The translations under genes were made by a program, and so were the position numbers. From Streptomyces alfalfae (GTDB lineage Bacteria; Actinomycetota; Actinomycetes; Streptomycetales; Streptomycetaceae), in assembly GCF_004127445.1 (NCBI RefSeq), contig NZ_QEXM01000040.1, positions 184,885-248,884 of the forward strand: 64,000 nt of DNA. The letters run 5' to 3'. Under the pieces are notes generated by a model that worked only from the letters and a program-made list of their open reading frames with translations, did no database searches and was not told where the DNA came from. Shown piece by piece: positions 46,001 through 55,204 of the stretch (positions within the stretch are counted from its first letter, which is position 1; each line of letters begins with the position of its first letter).

Positions 46001-47802
46001 CGGAGATCCCCCTGACGCCCAGCGGCAAGCTCGATCGGGCGGCCCTGCCCGCACCCCGCGCCGCCACGGCGTCACGGGCACCCGCGTCGGCCCGCGAGAA
46101 GGAGCTGTGCGGCCTGTTCGCGCGGGTCCTCGGCGTCGAGGAAGTGGGCGCCGACGACGACTTCTTCCGGCTCGGCGGCGACAGCATCATGGCCATCCAG
46201 CTCACGGGGCAGGCATCGGCGGCCGGACTCGTCCTCGCCCCGCGCGACGTGTTCACGCTGCGCACGCCCGCCCAACTGGCGCTCCACGCCCGGACGTCGG
46301 CGGGCGGCGGCGAGGACGCGGCGGACCCAGGAGTGGGCCGCTTCCCGCTCACGCCCGTGATGCGGTGGTGGCTGGACCAGGGCGGCGACACCTGGGCGTT
46401 CACGCAGTCCATGGTGTTCCCCGTGCCGTCCGGCACGGCCCCGGAGCGTGTCCGGGCGGCCGTGCGCGGCCTCGCGGAGCGGCACGGCGCCCTGCGGACG
46501 CGGCTCCTCGCGGCGGACCTCCAGGCCGAGGTGGCGCGCGAGGTGCCGGCCGGCGCCGCACTCGTGCGCGTCGAGGTCACCGCCGACGACGCCCCGGCCA
46601 CGGCACGGCGGCTCGCGGCGAGGACGCGCCTCGCCCCCGAGGACGGCGAGATGATGCGGGCGGTCTGGCTGGACGCGGGCCAGGACCACGCGGGCCTGCT
46701 CCTGCTGACCCTGCACCACCTGGCGGTCGACGGCGTCTCCTGGCGGGTCATCGGGCCGGAGCTCGCCGCCGCGCTGGCCGCCCCCGCCGAGGCCCCGCGC
46801 GGCCCCGCTCAGGCCGCCCCCGGCACCTCCTTCCACCGCTGGGCACATCTCCTCGCCGAGGAGTCCGAGCGGCCCGAGGCGACCGCCGAACTGGGCTGGT
46901 GGCGCACGGCCCTGGAGGACGCGGCCGACGCCAGGATCGCCGGCGGGCAAGGCGCGGGGGCCCGCCGCGCCACCCTCACCGTCGAGCTGCCCGCCGACCT
47001 CACCGAGGCGGCGCTGACGGCCCTGCCCGCCGCCTACAACTGCGGCCCCGACGCGGTGCTCCTGTCCGCGCTCGCCTCGGCGGCCGTACGCCACCGGGGC
47101 ACGGGCGCCGGCCTGCTCGTCCACCTGGAGGGCCACGGCAGGCAGGCACTGTCCGCGCCCGCGGACGTCTCCCGCACGGTCGGCTGGTTCACCACGCAGT
47201 ACCCGGTCCTGCTCGACGCGGGGCGGCCGGGCGAGACACCGGCCGGCGAGGTCCTGAAGGCGGTCAAGGAGCGGCTGCGGTCGGTGCCGAACGGCGGCAT
47301 CGGCTGGGGCCTCCTGCGCCACCTCAACCCGCGAACGGCGGCGGAGCTCGCGGAACTCCCGGTGCCCGACGTCCGTTTCAACTACCTCGGCCGCCTCACC
47401 GCGGGTGACGCGGCGGGCGGTGAACTCCTCGACGGCGGCCCCGGCGCCGTGCCGCTGGGCCACGCCCTGGAGATCGACGCCCTGGCCAAGGACGGCCCCG
47501 ACGGACTCCTCATCGAGGCGACCTTCTCGTACGCGGAAGGGGTCCTCGCCAAGGACGAGGTCCGCGAACTCGCGGGCCGGTGGCGCGAAGCGCTCGCCGT
47601 GCTGGCGCGCGAGACGCGGGAGGGCGGCCCGGTCGGCGCCACCCCGTCCGACTTCCCGCTGGTGGACCTGTCGGCGGAGCAACTGGCGCTGCTCGAAGGC
47701 GGCCTCGACGGCTTGGACGACGGTGACCCGGGCGACCTGGGAGCCCTGGACGACCGGGGTGCCCCGGGCGGCTTCGGGCCGGGGCCGGAGGGTGACCGGT
47801 GA
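43090..47802 (+). CDS. NRPS, domains C-A-T-E
   Basis: 1570 residues from GTG 43090 (GTGA overlap). C (about 55-490) has HHIITDW, where the usual final Gly of HHxxxDG is Trp. A (about 503-993): HTSGSTGAPKG, NAYGPTE, YRTGDLAH, PSGKLDRAAL; by-eye specificity residues DIAMAGAVAK have no clear match, though the GAVAK end recalls aromatic-type codes. T carries GGDSIMA, the variant typical before epimerases. E (about 1083-1523) has HHLAVDGVSW near 1206, the NYLGR motif and the E-type start. It adds one residue and converts it to the D-form for the next protein. The Asp/Gly-rich C-tail may be a docking region. Confidence 0.95.
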   Translation: MTPNQPSTPGRPSMADRFGALSGEQRVRLMRRLVEAGRAREIPAAVPPRDASGTVPLSPAQRDLWVYESLYPGTPALNLCCAYHFDAEEGPVEPAHLEAALTLVQNHHDILRTRISGTADDPRVDFPDEGPFVLEREDLRGTGTTIEQAFRAFRRRPFDLGSERLIRGRFVRVDDSRTTLMLSLHHIITDWWSFDVLQTEFAEAYRAVRDGVEPKLSRPVIQYADFASWQGELEAAGVFGARLDFWRRYLAEPPGPLTVPGHGSPEAGEDGIVQIRFRVDAETTRAVRALARERGASVYVVLMTAFAVLAHRVSGARDLVLGTPVANRSAKGLDQVIGYVMNAVPTRWRIADGDSFADVLARFGADFPELMANADLPVGRIVSAAAPERSAGRSPLFQWVFMHLTEQPSVSAVREFAEPERIHTGGEHDLVGVVRDSGDGMDGSFEIRTDLFSPEAVARWADSYLALLGQVTADPSALLHDLDMAPAAERRRLLALAEGPAAPAPESLPDTVARHAARTPDAPAVEADGLRLTYARLADRVDRLAGLLVRHGAGPERTVALALGRGAESVVAALAVQRAGAAYLPLDPDYPAERLRRALDEAAPVLLVTDAAGALPDADVPRLVLDEGAYEGEPVGDVPFAPDRPAYVIHTSGSTGAPKGVVVTHAGIAALTHSLTERLALDAGARVLQLGSPAFDISVAEMCMAFGPGGTLVVPPPGPLAGDALGRVLAERRISCAMVPPSVLASVPDGPYPALRVLAVGAEACPPDLVKRWAVDGRRLHNAYGPTEATVAATLSGPLAADGVAPPLGTPVAGTAVHVLDERLRPVPTGVAGELYLASAGLARGYLGRPAATAERFVADPYGAPGSRLYRTGDLAHRDDDGTLHYLGRTDEQVKLRGLRVEPGEIAAVLTEHASVARAAAVVRTDTTGRPQLTGYAVPAPGHTVDAGGLLAYAATRLPAHMVPADVVELPEIPLTPSGKLDRAALPAPRAATASRAPASAREKELCGLFARVLGVEEVGADDDFFRLGGDSIMAIQLTGQASAAGLVLAPRDVFTLRTPAQLALHARTSAGGGEDAADPGVGRFPLTPVMRWWLDQGGDTWAFTQSMVFPVPSGTAPERVRAAVRGLAERHGALRTRLLAADLQAEVAREVPAGAALVRVEVTADDAPATARRLAARTRLAPEDGEMMRAVWLDAGQDHAGLLLLTLHHLAVDGVSWRVIGPELAAALAAPAEAPRGPAQAAPGTSFHRWAHLLAEESERPEATAELGWWRTALEDAADARIAGGQGAGARRATLTVELPADLTEAALTALPAAYNCGPDAVLLSALASAAVRHRGTGAGLLVHLEGHGRQALSAPADVSRTVGWFTTQYPVLLDAGRPGETPAGEVLKAVKERLRSVPNGGIGWGLLRHLNPRTAAELAELPVPDVRFNYLGRLTAGDAAGGELLDGGPGAVPLGHALEIDALAKDGPDGLLIEATFSYAEGVLAKDEVRELAGRWREALAVLARETREGGPVGATPSDFPLVDLSAEQLALLEGGLDGLDDGDPGDLGALDDRGAPGGFGPGPEGDR

Positions 47803-50800
47803 GCGGGCGCATCGCGGACGTCCTGCCGCTCACCCCCGTGCAGGAAGGCCTGCTCTTCCACGCCGTACGGGACACCGAGGGGCCCGACCCGTACGTCGTC
47901 CAGGCCCGCTTCCACACCGGCCCCGCCGTCACGGCGAGCGCGCTGCGCAGCGCGCTCGCCGCCCTCCTGGAACGGCACCCGAACCTCCGCGCCTGCTTCC
48001 GGCACGCCCGCCTCGACCGCCCCGTGCAGGTCATCCCGCACGCCGTCACGCCACCCTGGACGGAGGCCGACCTGACAACGCTGCCAACGGCCGAGGCGGA
48101 GGCGAGGACCGAGGAACTCCTCGCGGACGACCGCGCGCGCCGCTTCGACCTGACGCGTCCGCCGCTGCTCCGCGCCCTGTTCCTGCGCCGCGCCGACGGG
48201 GGCGAACTCGTCCTCACCTTCCACCACATCCTGCTTGACGGCTGGTCCGTCCCCGTCCTCGAACGGGACCTCGCGGCCCTGGTCGCCGGCGAGAGCCTGC
48301 CGCCCGCCGTGCCCTACCGGAACTACGCGCTCTGGCTGAGCCGCCAGGACCAGGGCCGTGCCATGGCCGCCTGGCGCGACGCCCTCGCGGGCCTGGAGCG
48401 CCCCGCGCCGCTCGTGCCCCGCGACGGGGACGGCGCCGCGGAGCCGGACACGGTCCGGCGGCACCTCACCGCGGAGCTGACGGCGGCCCTCGCCCGGCGC
48501 GCCGCCGCAGCGGGCGTCACGCTCAACACCCTTGCGCAGACCGCCTGGGCCCTGGTGCTCGCCCGGCTGACCGGCGGCCGTGACCTGGTCTTCGGCGGCG
48601 TCGTCGCGGGCCGCCCGCACGACCTGCCCGGTGCGGGGGAGATGGTGGGCCTGTTCATCAACACACTGCCGGTACGGATACGGCTCCGCGACGGCGAGAC
48701 CGTCGGGGAACTCCTCGCCCGCGTCCAGGACGAGCAGTCACGGCTGGTCCCGTACCACCACGTGCGGCTGGCGGAGGTGCGGCGGGGCCTCGCCGGCGGC
48801 GCGGGCGCGGGGGAGCTGTTCGACTCCGTGCTCGCCTTCGAGAACTTCCCGCGCGGCGCCGAGAAGACGCCGGACGGCCCGCACACCGTGCGCGCACGGG
48901 ACGTCCGCGACGCCACCCACTACCCCGTGACGCTCGCCGTCGTCGCGGGGGAGCGGATGCTGCTCTCCGTCGGCTGCCGGTACGGCCTCTCGGCGGAGGC
49001 GGTCACGGCCCGCGTGGTCCGCGCCTTCGAGCAGCTGGCCGGTGACCCCGCCGCGCCGGCCGACCGGGTCGACGTGCTCCCCGACGCCGAGCACCGCGAG
49101 CTGCTGGCGCGCGCCGCAGGGGCCCCGGCGGCGGCCCTGCCGGGGCCCGCCACCGTGACCGCGCGGTTCGCCGACCGGGCGGCCCGCACCCCGGACGCGC
49201 CGGCCGTGGAGAGCGGCGACGACGTCCTCACGTACGCGGACCTCGACGCCGCTTCCGGCCGGCTGGCCCGGCGGCTCGTCGCGGCGGGCGTGACGCCGGG
49301 GGCCACGGTCGCCCTGCTGCTGCCCCGTTCGCCGTCCCTGGTCGTCGCCCAGCTCGCGGTGCTCAAGGCGGGCGCGTGCTGGCTGCCGCTGGACCCGGCA
49401 CAGCCGGGGGAGCGGGTGCGGCGGCTGCTGGGGGCGGCGTCGGCGAGGCTCGTGGTGAGCCGGGGTGAGCCGTCCCTCGAACTGCCCGCCGGAGTACGGC
49501 ACGTCGACCTGGCCGCCGAGTCGACGGAGGCGGCAGAACTCGTCGACCGCTCGCACCCCGAGGCCCCGGCGTGCGTGATGTACACCTCCGGGTCGAGCGG
49601 GGAGCCCAAGGGGGTCGTCGTCCCGCAGCGGGCCATCGCGGAGCTGGCGGCGGACAGCCGCTTCCGGGACGCCGGTCCCGTACGGGGGGCCGGGGGCGTG
49701 CCGGAGGCCGGTCGCGCACGGGAGGCCGGTCCCGTACCGGACGCCCGCCCCGTCACCGAGGCCGGGGAGAGCCCGCACCGCCGTGTGCTGCTGCACAGCC
49801 CGCACACCTTCGACGCCGCCACCTACGAGGTGTGGGTCCCGCTCCTGAACGGGGGCACGGTGGTGGTCTGCCCCGACGAGCCCGTCACCCCCGACCTGCT
49901 GGCCCGCGTCCTGCCCGAGCGGGGCGTCACCGCGCTCTGGCTCACGGCCGAACTCTTCCGCACGGTGGCCGACCTGGCGCCCGCGTCGCTGAGCGCGGTG
50001 CGCGAGGTGTGGACCGGCGGCGACGTGGTGGACCCCGAAGCCGTGCGCCGCGTCCGGGACGCCTGTCCGGGCACGGCCGTGGTGAACGGCTACGGCCCCA
50101 CCGAGGCCACGGTCTTCGCCACGGCCCACCGCGTCCCGAGGTTCCGGCCGGGCGGCCCGCTGCCGATCGGCACGCCCCTGGACGGCACCCGCGCCCACGT
50201 GCTCGACGCGCGGCTGCGCCCGGTGCCCGACGGCTGCGCGGGAGAGGTCTACCTCGCGGGAGCGGGACTCGCCCACGGCTACCTCGGCCGTCCCGCGGCC
50301 ACAGCCGAACGCTTCGTCGCCGACCCGTACGGAGAGCCCGGCGCCCGGATGTACCGCACCGGCGACCTGGCGCGCCGGAACCCCGACGGCAGCCTCGCCT
50401 TCGCGGGCCGCGCGGACGACCAGGTGAAGGTCCGCGGCTTCCGCGTCGAACCGGCGGAGGTGGAGGCGGCCCTCGCGTCCTGCCCCGGGGTGACCCGCGC
50501 CGCCGTGGCCGCGCGACCCGCACCGGACGGCGGCAAGCGCCTCGTGGCGTGGGTGGTGCTGGAGGAACGGGCGCCCGGGGACGCGGAGCCGGGGGCAGGG
50601 GAAGCCACCCGTGCCGCTGCTGCCCCGGAAGCCCCCCGTGCGGCCGCTGCCCGGGAAGCCGCCGGTGGGGCCGCTGCCCGGGAAGCCGCCGGTGGGGCCG
50701 CTGCCCCGGAAGCCGCCGGTGGGGCCGCGGCTCGGGACGCCGACGCCCTGGCCCGGGTACGGGCCGCCGCCGCGCACGTCCTGCCCGCCCATCTCCTCCC

Positions 50801-51914
50801 CACGGCCTGGGTATGCGTCGACGCCGTGCCGCTCACCCCGCACGGCAAGGCCGACCGGGCCGCGCTGCCCGAACCGACCGCTGTCGAGCAGACCTCGCGC
50901 GCCCCCGCCACGGTCCGCGAAAAGGAGCTGTGCGCCCTGTTCGGCGACGTGCTCGGCCTCACCGACGCCGGGCCCGACACGGACTTCTTCGCGTCCGGCG
51001 GCCACTCGCTGAGCGCGCTGCGGCTCGCGGACAAGATCGAGGCGGCCTGGCAGGTGCGCGTGCCCGTGGCCGCGCTCTTCGCGGCGCCGACCCCCGCCGG
51101 ACTCATCGCCCGCCTGGACGGCCCCGCTCCCGAGGGCGCGGGAGCGGACAGCCTGGCCCCGCTGCTCACCCTGCGCGCGGGAGGCGCCCGCACGCCGCTG
51201 TTCTGCGTCCACCCCGGCCTCGGCGTGAGCTGGGCGTACAAGGCCCTGCTCCCGCACCTGCGTGAGGACCGCCCCGTGTACGCCCTCCAGGCCCCCGCCC
51301 TCTCGAAGCCCGACGGGCCGCTCCCGGCGGACGTACGGGAGTTGGCGGCCACCTACGTCGGCCACGTCCGTTCCGTCCGGCCCCACGGCCCCTACCTGCT
51401 CCTCGGGCGGTCCTTCGGCGGGCCCGTGGCGCACGAGATGGCGGTGCTGCTGCGGGCCCTGGGCGAGGAGGTCGCGCTGCTCGCCGTGGTGGACGCCATG
51501 CCGAAGCCGCCGGAGGTGGCCCGCGCCCCGCTCGCCGAGGCCGTGGTGAGGGAGGAGGCCCGGCGCATCCTCCGCGAGGAGGGCGTCGCCCTGCGCGGCA
51601 TCGGCGAACGCCGTCTGACCGCCCTGGGCGAAGCCATCGCCCGCCACGTGGAGCTGGGCCGGAGCTGGGTTCCGTCCCCCTACGACGGCACGGTCACCCT
51701 CTTCGCCGCCACCCGTGACCCGGAGGCCGTCCCGACCGAAGCGAAGGCCGGGGCGTGGCGTCGCGCGGCCACGGCCGTGGAGGTCCACGAACTGGCCTGC
51801 GCCCACGCGGAGGTGCTGGACGCGGAACCGGCCGCGCGGATCGCCGCAGCCCTGGAAACCGCCATCGAAACCGCCCTCCCGCAGGGCCCCGAAGTCCCCC
51901 TCCCGGGAGAGTGA
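47799..51914 (+). CDS. NRPS, domains C-A-T-TE, chain-releasing
   Basis: 1371 residues from GTG 47799 (GTGA overlap). The C domain begins LPLTPVQEGLLFHAV and has HHILLDGWS near 140, features of DCL domains that accept a D-residue, which fits the E domain just upstream. A: YTSGSSGEPKG, NGYGPTE, YRTGDLAR, HGKADRAAL; specificity residues DAYWWGGVFK resemble valine codes. T with GGHSLSA near 1070. TE (about 1117-1370) with GRSFG nucleophile elbow near 1203, Asp in VVDAMP and His in CAHAEVL. Two Gly/Ala/Pro/Glu-rich insertions interrupt A (about 620-664 and 930-980). Confidence 0.95.
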   Translation: MSGRIADVLPLTPVQEGLLFHAVRDTEGPDPYVVQARFHTGPAVTASALRSALAALLERHPNLRACFRHARLDRPVQVIPHAVTPPWTEADLTTLPTAEAEARTEELLADDRARRFDLTRPPLLRALFLRRADGGELVLTFHHILLDGWSVPVLERDLAALVAGESLPPAVPYRNYALWLSRQDQGRAMAAWRDALAGLERPAPLVPRDGDGAAEPDTVRRHLTAELTAALARRAAAAGVTLNTLAQTAWALVLARLTGGRDLVFGGVVAGRPHDLPGAGEMVGLFINTLPVRIRLRDGETVGELLARVQDEQSRLVPYHHVRLAEVRRGLAGGAGAGELFDSVLAFENFPRGAEKTPDGPHTVRARDVRDATHYPVTLAVVAGERMLLSVGCRYGLSAEAVTARVVRAFEQLAGDPAAPADRVDVLPDAEHRELLARAAGAPAAALPGPATVTARFADRAARTPDAPAVESGDDVLTYADLDAASGRLARRLVAAGVTPGATVALLLPRSPSLVVAQLAVLKAGACWLPLDPAQPGERVRRLLGAASARLVVSRGEPSLELPAGVRHVDLAAESTEAAELVDRSHPEAPACVMYTSGSSGEPKGVVVPQRAIAELAADSRFRDAGPVRGAGGVPEAGRAREAGPVPDARPVTEAGESPHRRVLLHSPHTFDAATYEVWVPLLNGGTVVVCPDEPVTPDLLARVLPERGVTALWLTAELFRTVADLAPASLSAVREVWTGGDVVDPEAVRRVRDACPGTAVVNGYGPTEATVFATAHRVPRFRPGGPLPIGTPLDGTRAHVLDARLRPVPDGCAGEVYLAGAGLAHGYLGRPAATAERFVADPYGEPGARMYRTGDLARRNPDGSLAFAGRADDQVKVRGFRVEPAEVEAALASCPGVTRAAVAARPAPDGGKRLVAWVVLEERAPGDAEPGAGEATRAAAAPEAPRAAAAREAAGGAAAREAAGGAAAPEAAGGAAARDADALARVRAAAAHVLPAHLLPTAWVCVDAVPLTPHGKADRAALPEPTAVEQTSRAPATVREKELCALFGDVLGLTDAGPDTDFFASGGHSLSALRLADKIEAAWQVRVPVAALFAAPTPAGLIARLDGPAPEGAGADSLAPLLTLRAGGARTPLFCVHPGLGVSWAYKALLPHLREDRPVYALQAPALSKPDGPLPADVRELAATYVGHVRSVRPHGPYLLLGRSFGGPVAHEMAVLLRALGEEVALLAVVDAMPKPPEVARAPLAEAVVREEARRILREEGVALRGIGERRLTALGEAIARHVELGRSWVPSPYDGTVTLFAATRDPEAVPTEAKAGAWRRAATAVEVHELACAHAEVLDAEPAARIAAALETAIETALPQGPEVPLPGE
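50643..50723 (+). repeat. Three 27-bp in-frame tandem repeats in the third NRPS
   Basis: Units 50643-50669, 50670-50696 and 50697-50723 are nearly identical (one change in the third) and encode AAAREAAGG-type units between the A8 and A10 motifs of the adenylation domain. More degenerate copies flank them on both sides, to about 50590 and 50745. Confidence 0.9.
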
Positions 51915-51919
51915 GAACA

Positions 51920-54900
51920 GTGGACGCAGAACGACCGGCCACCGCCGAGGCGCCGTCGGCGGAGGCCGAGGAGTACGAGTTCCCCGTCTCCGACGCCCAG
52001 AGCCGCCTCCTGGTCCTCGACCGCATGAACCCCGGCACCGCCCAGTACAACGTGCCCGCCGCCTTCGCCGTGCACGGCCCCCTCGACCTCGGCGCGCTCA
52101 CCCGCGCGCTCGACGCCGTCGTCGCCCGGCACGAGTCCCTGCGGACCGTGTTCCGCACGGCCGCCGACGGCACGCAGGCGCAGATCGTCCGAGCGAGCGG
52201 GCGCGCCCACCTCACGGTCGAGAAGGACGTCCGCGCGGACGAGGCGGAAGCCCTGATGCGGGCCGAGGCGGCACGGCCCTTCGACCCGGCGGCGGGCCCG
52301 CTGCTGCGCTGCACCGTGTACGCCGTCGACGACGGCAGCCACCGCGTGCTGCTCGTCGCCCACCACCTGGTCTGCGACGGCTGGTCCCTCGGCGTCATCC
52401 TGCGGGACGTCTCGACGGCGTACGCGGGCGCCGACCTGCCCGAACTCCCCCTCCAGTTCCCCGACTACGCCGCCTGGCAGCGCGAACGCCAGGCCGCGGG
52501 CGCCTACTCCGCGGCCGTCGCCCACTGGGCCGAGCGGCTGCGCGGCGCCCCCGAGGTCCTCTCGCCGCCCCTGGACGCGCCACGCCCCGCGGTACGGACG
52601 GCGGCGGGCGGCAGCGAGCGGTTCCCCCTCGGCGCGGGGCCCCGCGGACGCCTCGGCGAGGTCGCCAGGAGCCGGGGCGCGACGCCGTTCATGGCGCTGT
52701 TCGCCGCGTACGCCGCGTTCCTCGGGCGGCTGACCGGCCGCGACGACCTGGTCATCGGCTTCCCGGTGTCCGGCCGCGACCGGCCGGAGCTCCAGGAGAT
52801 GGCCGGCATGCTGACCAACACCCTGGCCCTCCGCGTCGACCTGTCCGGGGACCCCTCGTACGGCGAGCTGATCGACCGCGTCCGCGCCGCGCTGCTCGCC
52901 GGGCAGCCACACCAGGACGCCCCCTTCGAGTCCGTCGTGAACACCCTCGCGCCCGCCCGCGACACCAGCCACGACCCCGTCGTGCAGCTCGTCTTCGCCT
53001 ACGACGACGACACCGAACTGTCCCTCGCGCTCACCGGGGCCCGCGTCGAGCGCGTCGTCCTCGACCTGGACACCGCCAAGTTCGACTTCCATCTGCACGT
53101 CGAGCGCTGGGGCACGGCCGGTGACCTCTCCGCGCAGTTCATCTACCGCCGCGACCTCTTCGAGGCCGCCACCGTGCGCGCCTGGACGCACAACTTCCGG
53201 GCCCTCCTGGACGCGGCCCTCGCGCGCCCGGACGCGCCCCTCGCCGTCCTCGACGCCGTGCCGGACGACGAGCGCCGCCGTGCGGTGGCCGCCGCCGACC
53301 GCACGGCCGAGGCGGCGCCCACGGACCGCCTGGTGCCCGACCTGATCGCGGACGTCGCGGCGGCCCGCCCCGACGCCACCGCCCTGGTCTGCGGAGACGT
53401 CCGCCTCAGCTACCGGGAGCTGCTCGCGCGCGCGGACACGCTGGCGGCCCGCCTGCGCGCGGCCGGTGTGCGGCCCGGCTTCCGGGTCGGACTGCTGCTG
53501 CCCCGCTCGGCGGAGATGGGCGTCGCGGCCCTCGCGGTGCTGCGGGCCGGCGGCGCGTACGTACCGCTCGACCAGGCCCACCCCCACGCCCGCCTCGCGC
53601 ACATGATCGAGGCGTCCGGCACGGGCCTGCTCGTCACGGCGGAGGAGACGGCAGAGCAGGGGGCGGGCCTCGGGGCGCCCTGCCTGCGGGCGGACGACCA
53701 CGAGGCGCCCGCGCCCACGGCGCCGGAGCCGCAGGCCGCCCCCGCCCCCGAAGACCTCGCCTACGTCCTCTTCACGTCCGGCTCCACGGGCGTCCCGAAG
53801 GGTGTCGCCGTCGAGCACCGCGCGCTGCTGAACCTCACCCGGGCGGTGCGCCCGGCGTTCCCGGTCACGGCGGACGACCGGGTGCTCCAGTTCGTGTCGT
53901 TCGGCTTCGACGTCGCCGTCTCCGACCTGTTCTTCCCCTGGGTGGCGGGCGCCGAGCTGCACATCGCGCGGGACGACGAACGGCTCGGCGACGCCCTCGC
54001 CGCCCGGCTGCGGGACTCCCGCATCACGTACGTCTTCCTGCCGCCGTCCGCCGCGATGCTGCTGCCCGACGTCAACGGGCGACTGCCCCACCTGCGGACG
54101 CTCGCCGTCGGCGGCGAGGCCTGCCCGGCCGAACTCGTCGAGCGGCTCAGCGAGCCGGGCCGCCGGATCGTCAACGCCTACGGGCCCAGCGAGGCCACCG
54201 TCTACGCCACCACCGCCGACCTCCGACCCGGCGAGCCCGTGGTGATCGGCGCCCCCGTGCCCGGCTCCCGCGTCCACGTCCTCGACGCCCGGCTGCGCAC
54301 CGTGCCCACCGGCGTGACCGGCGAGGTCTACATCGCGGGCGCCTCACTGGCCCGCGGCTACATCGGCCGCCCCGGCATGACCGCCGAACGCTTCGTCGCC
54401 GACCCGTACGGCCCGCCGGGCTCCCGCATGTACCGCACCGGCGACCTCGCGAGGATCGACGCCCGGGGCCGCCTGCACTACCTCGGCCGCTCCGACTCCC
54501 AGGTCAAGCTGCGCGGCATCCGCATCGAACTGGGCGAGGTCGAGGCCCTGCTCGCGGGCCACCCGGACGTCGCGATCGCCGCGGCGGCCGTGCGCGGCGG
54601 CGGGGCGGAGCAGCGGCTCGTCGCGTACGTCGTGCACCGGGAGGGGGCGGCCCCCTCGGACGACACCCTCCGGGCCCACCTCGGCGAACGCCTCCCCGGC
54701 TACATGCTGCCGGAGGTCTACGTCCACCTCGACGAACTGCCGCTCAACCGCTCCGGCAAGATCGACCGGGCCGGGCTGCCGGAACCGGCCGCCGAGCGGC
54801 AGGAGGCCGGCCGCCCCTACACCGCGCCGGGCACGGCGACGGAACGGCACGTCGCCGAGGTGTGGGCCCGCGTCCTGACCCTGGACCGCGTCGGCGTCCA

Positions 54901-55204
54901 CGACAACTTCTTCGACCTCGGCGGCAATTCGGTCCGGCTGCTGAGCGTCCTCGACGCCCTGCGGGACCGGGCGGACGCCGCCGGTGACGACCTCACCATG
55001 GTCGACCTGTTCCGCCACCCCACGGTCGCCGCGCTCGCGGCCCGCCTCGACCGCGCCGACGACGACGTCCGGCCGGACGGGACGCCCGCCACCGCGGGCG
55101 AGAGCGCCACCACCACGGCGGCCGAGCGCAGGGGCGGCGACCGCCGCGCACGCCAGCACGCCGCCGCACAGCGGCTCCGCTCCAGAAAGGGCACGTCACG
55201 ATGA
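51920..55204 (+). CDS. NRPS, domains C-A-T
   Basis: 1094 residues from GTG 51920, 5 bp after the previous stop. C (about 18-440) starts FPVSDAQSRLLVLDRMNPG and has HHLVCDGWS near 147, an LCL type. A (about 470-960): FTSGSTGVPKG, NAYGPSE, YRTGDLAR, LGEVEALL, RSGKIDRAGL; by-eye specificity residues DVSFAGAVYK have no confident match. T carries GGNSVRL near 1003. An Arg/Ala-rich C-tail may dock to the KS protein. It follows a TE-containing protein in gene order, so it must act earlier in the chain or on a separate branch. Its TGA overlaps the ATG of the KS gene. Confidence 0.95.
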   Translation: MDAERPATAEAPSAEAEEYEFPVSDAQSRLLVLDRMNPGTAQYNVPAAFAVHGPLDLGALTRALDAVVARHESLRTVFRTAADGTQAQIVRASGRAHLTVEKDVRADEAEALMRAEAARPFDPAAGPLLRCTVYAVDDGSHRVLLVAHHLVCDGWSLGVILRDVSTAYAGADLPELPLQFPDYAAWQRERQAAGAYSAAVAHWAERLRGAPEVLSPPLDAPRPAVRTAAGGSERFPLGAGPRGRLGEVARSRGATPFMALFAAYAAFLGRLTGRDDLVIGFPVSGRDRPELQEMAGMLTNTLALRVDLSGDPSYGELIDRVRAALLAGQPHQDAPFESVVNTLAPARDTSHDPVVQLVFAYDDDTELSLALTGARVERVVLDLDTAKFDFHLHVERWGTAGDLSAQFIYRRDLFEAATVRAWTHNFRALLDAALARPDAPLAVLDAVPDDERRRAVAAADRTAEAAPTDRLVPDLIADVAAARPDATALVCGDVRLSYRELLARADTLAARLRAAGVRPGFRVGLLLPRSAEMGVAALAVLRAGGAYVPLDQAHPHARLAHMIEASGTGLLVTAEETAEQGAGLGAPCLRADDHEAPAPTAPEPQAAPAPEDLAYVLFTSGSTGVPKGVAVEHRALLNLTRAVRPAFPVTADDRVLQFVSFGFDVAVSDLFFPWVAGAELHIARDDERLGDALAARLRDSRITYVFLPPSAAMLLPDVNGRLPHLRTLAVGGEACPAELVERLSEPGRRIVNAYGPSEATVYATTADLRPGEPVVIGAPVPGSRVHVLDARLRTVPTGVTGEVYIAGASLARGYIGRPGMTAERFVADPYGPPGSRMYRTGDLARIDARGRLHYLGRSDSQVKLRGIRIELGEVEALLAGHPDVAIAAAAVRGGGAEQRLVAYVVHREGAAPSDDTLRAHLGERLPGYMLPEVYVHLDELPLNRSGKIDRAGLPEPAAERQEAGRPYTAPGTATERHVAEVWARVLTLDRVGVHDNFFDLGGNSVRLLSVLDALRDRADAAGDDLTMVDLFRHPTVAALAARLDRADDDVRPDGTPATAGESATTTAAERRGGDRRARQHAAAQRLRSRKGTSR

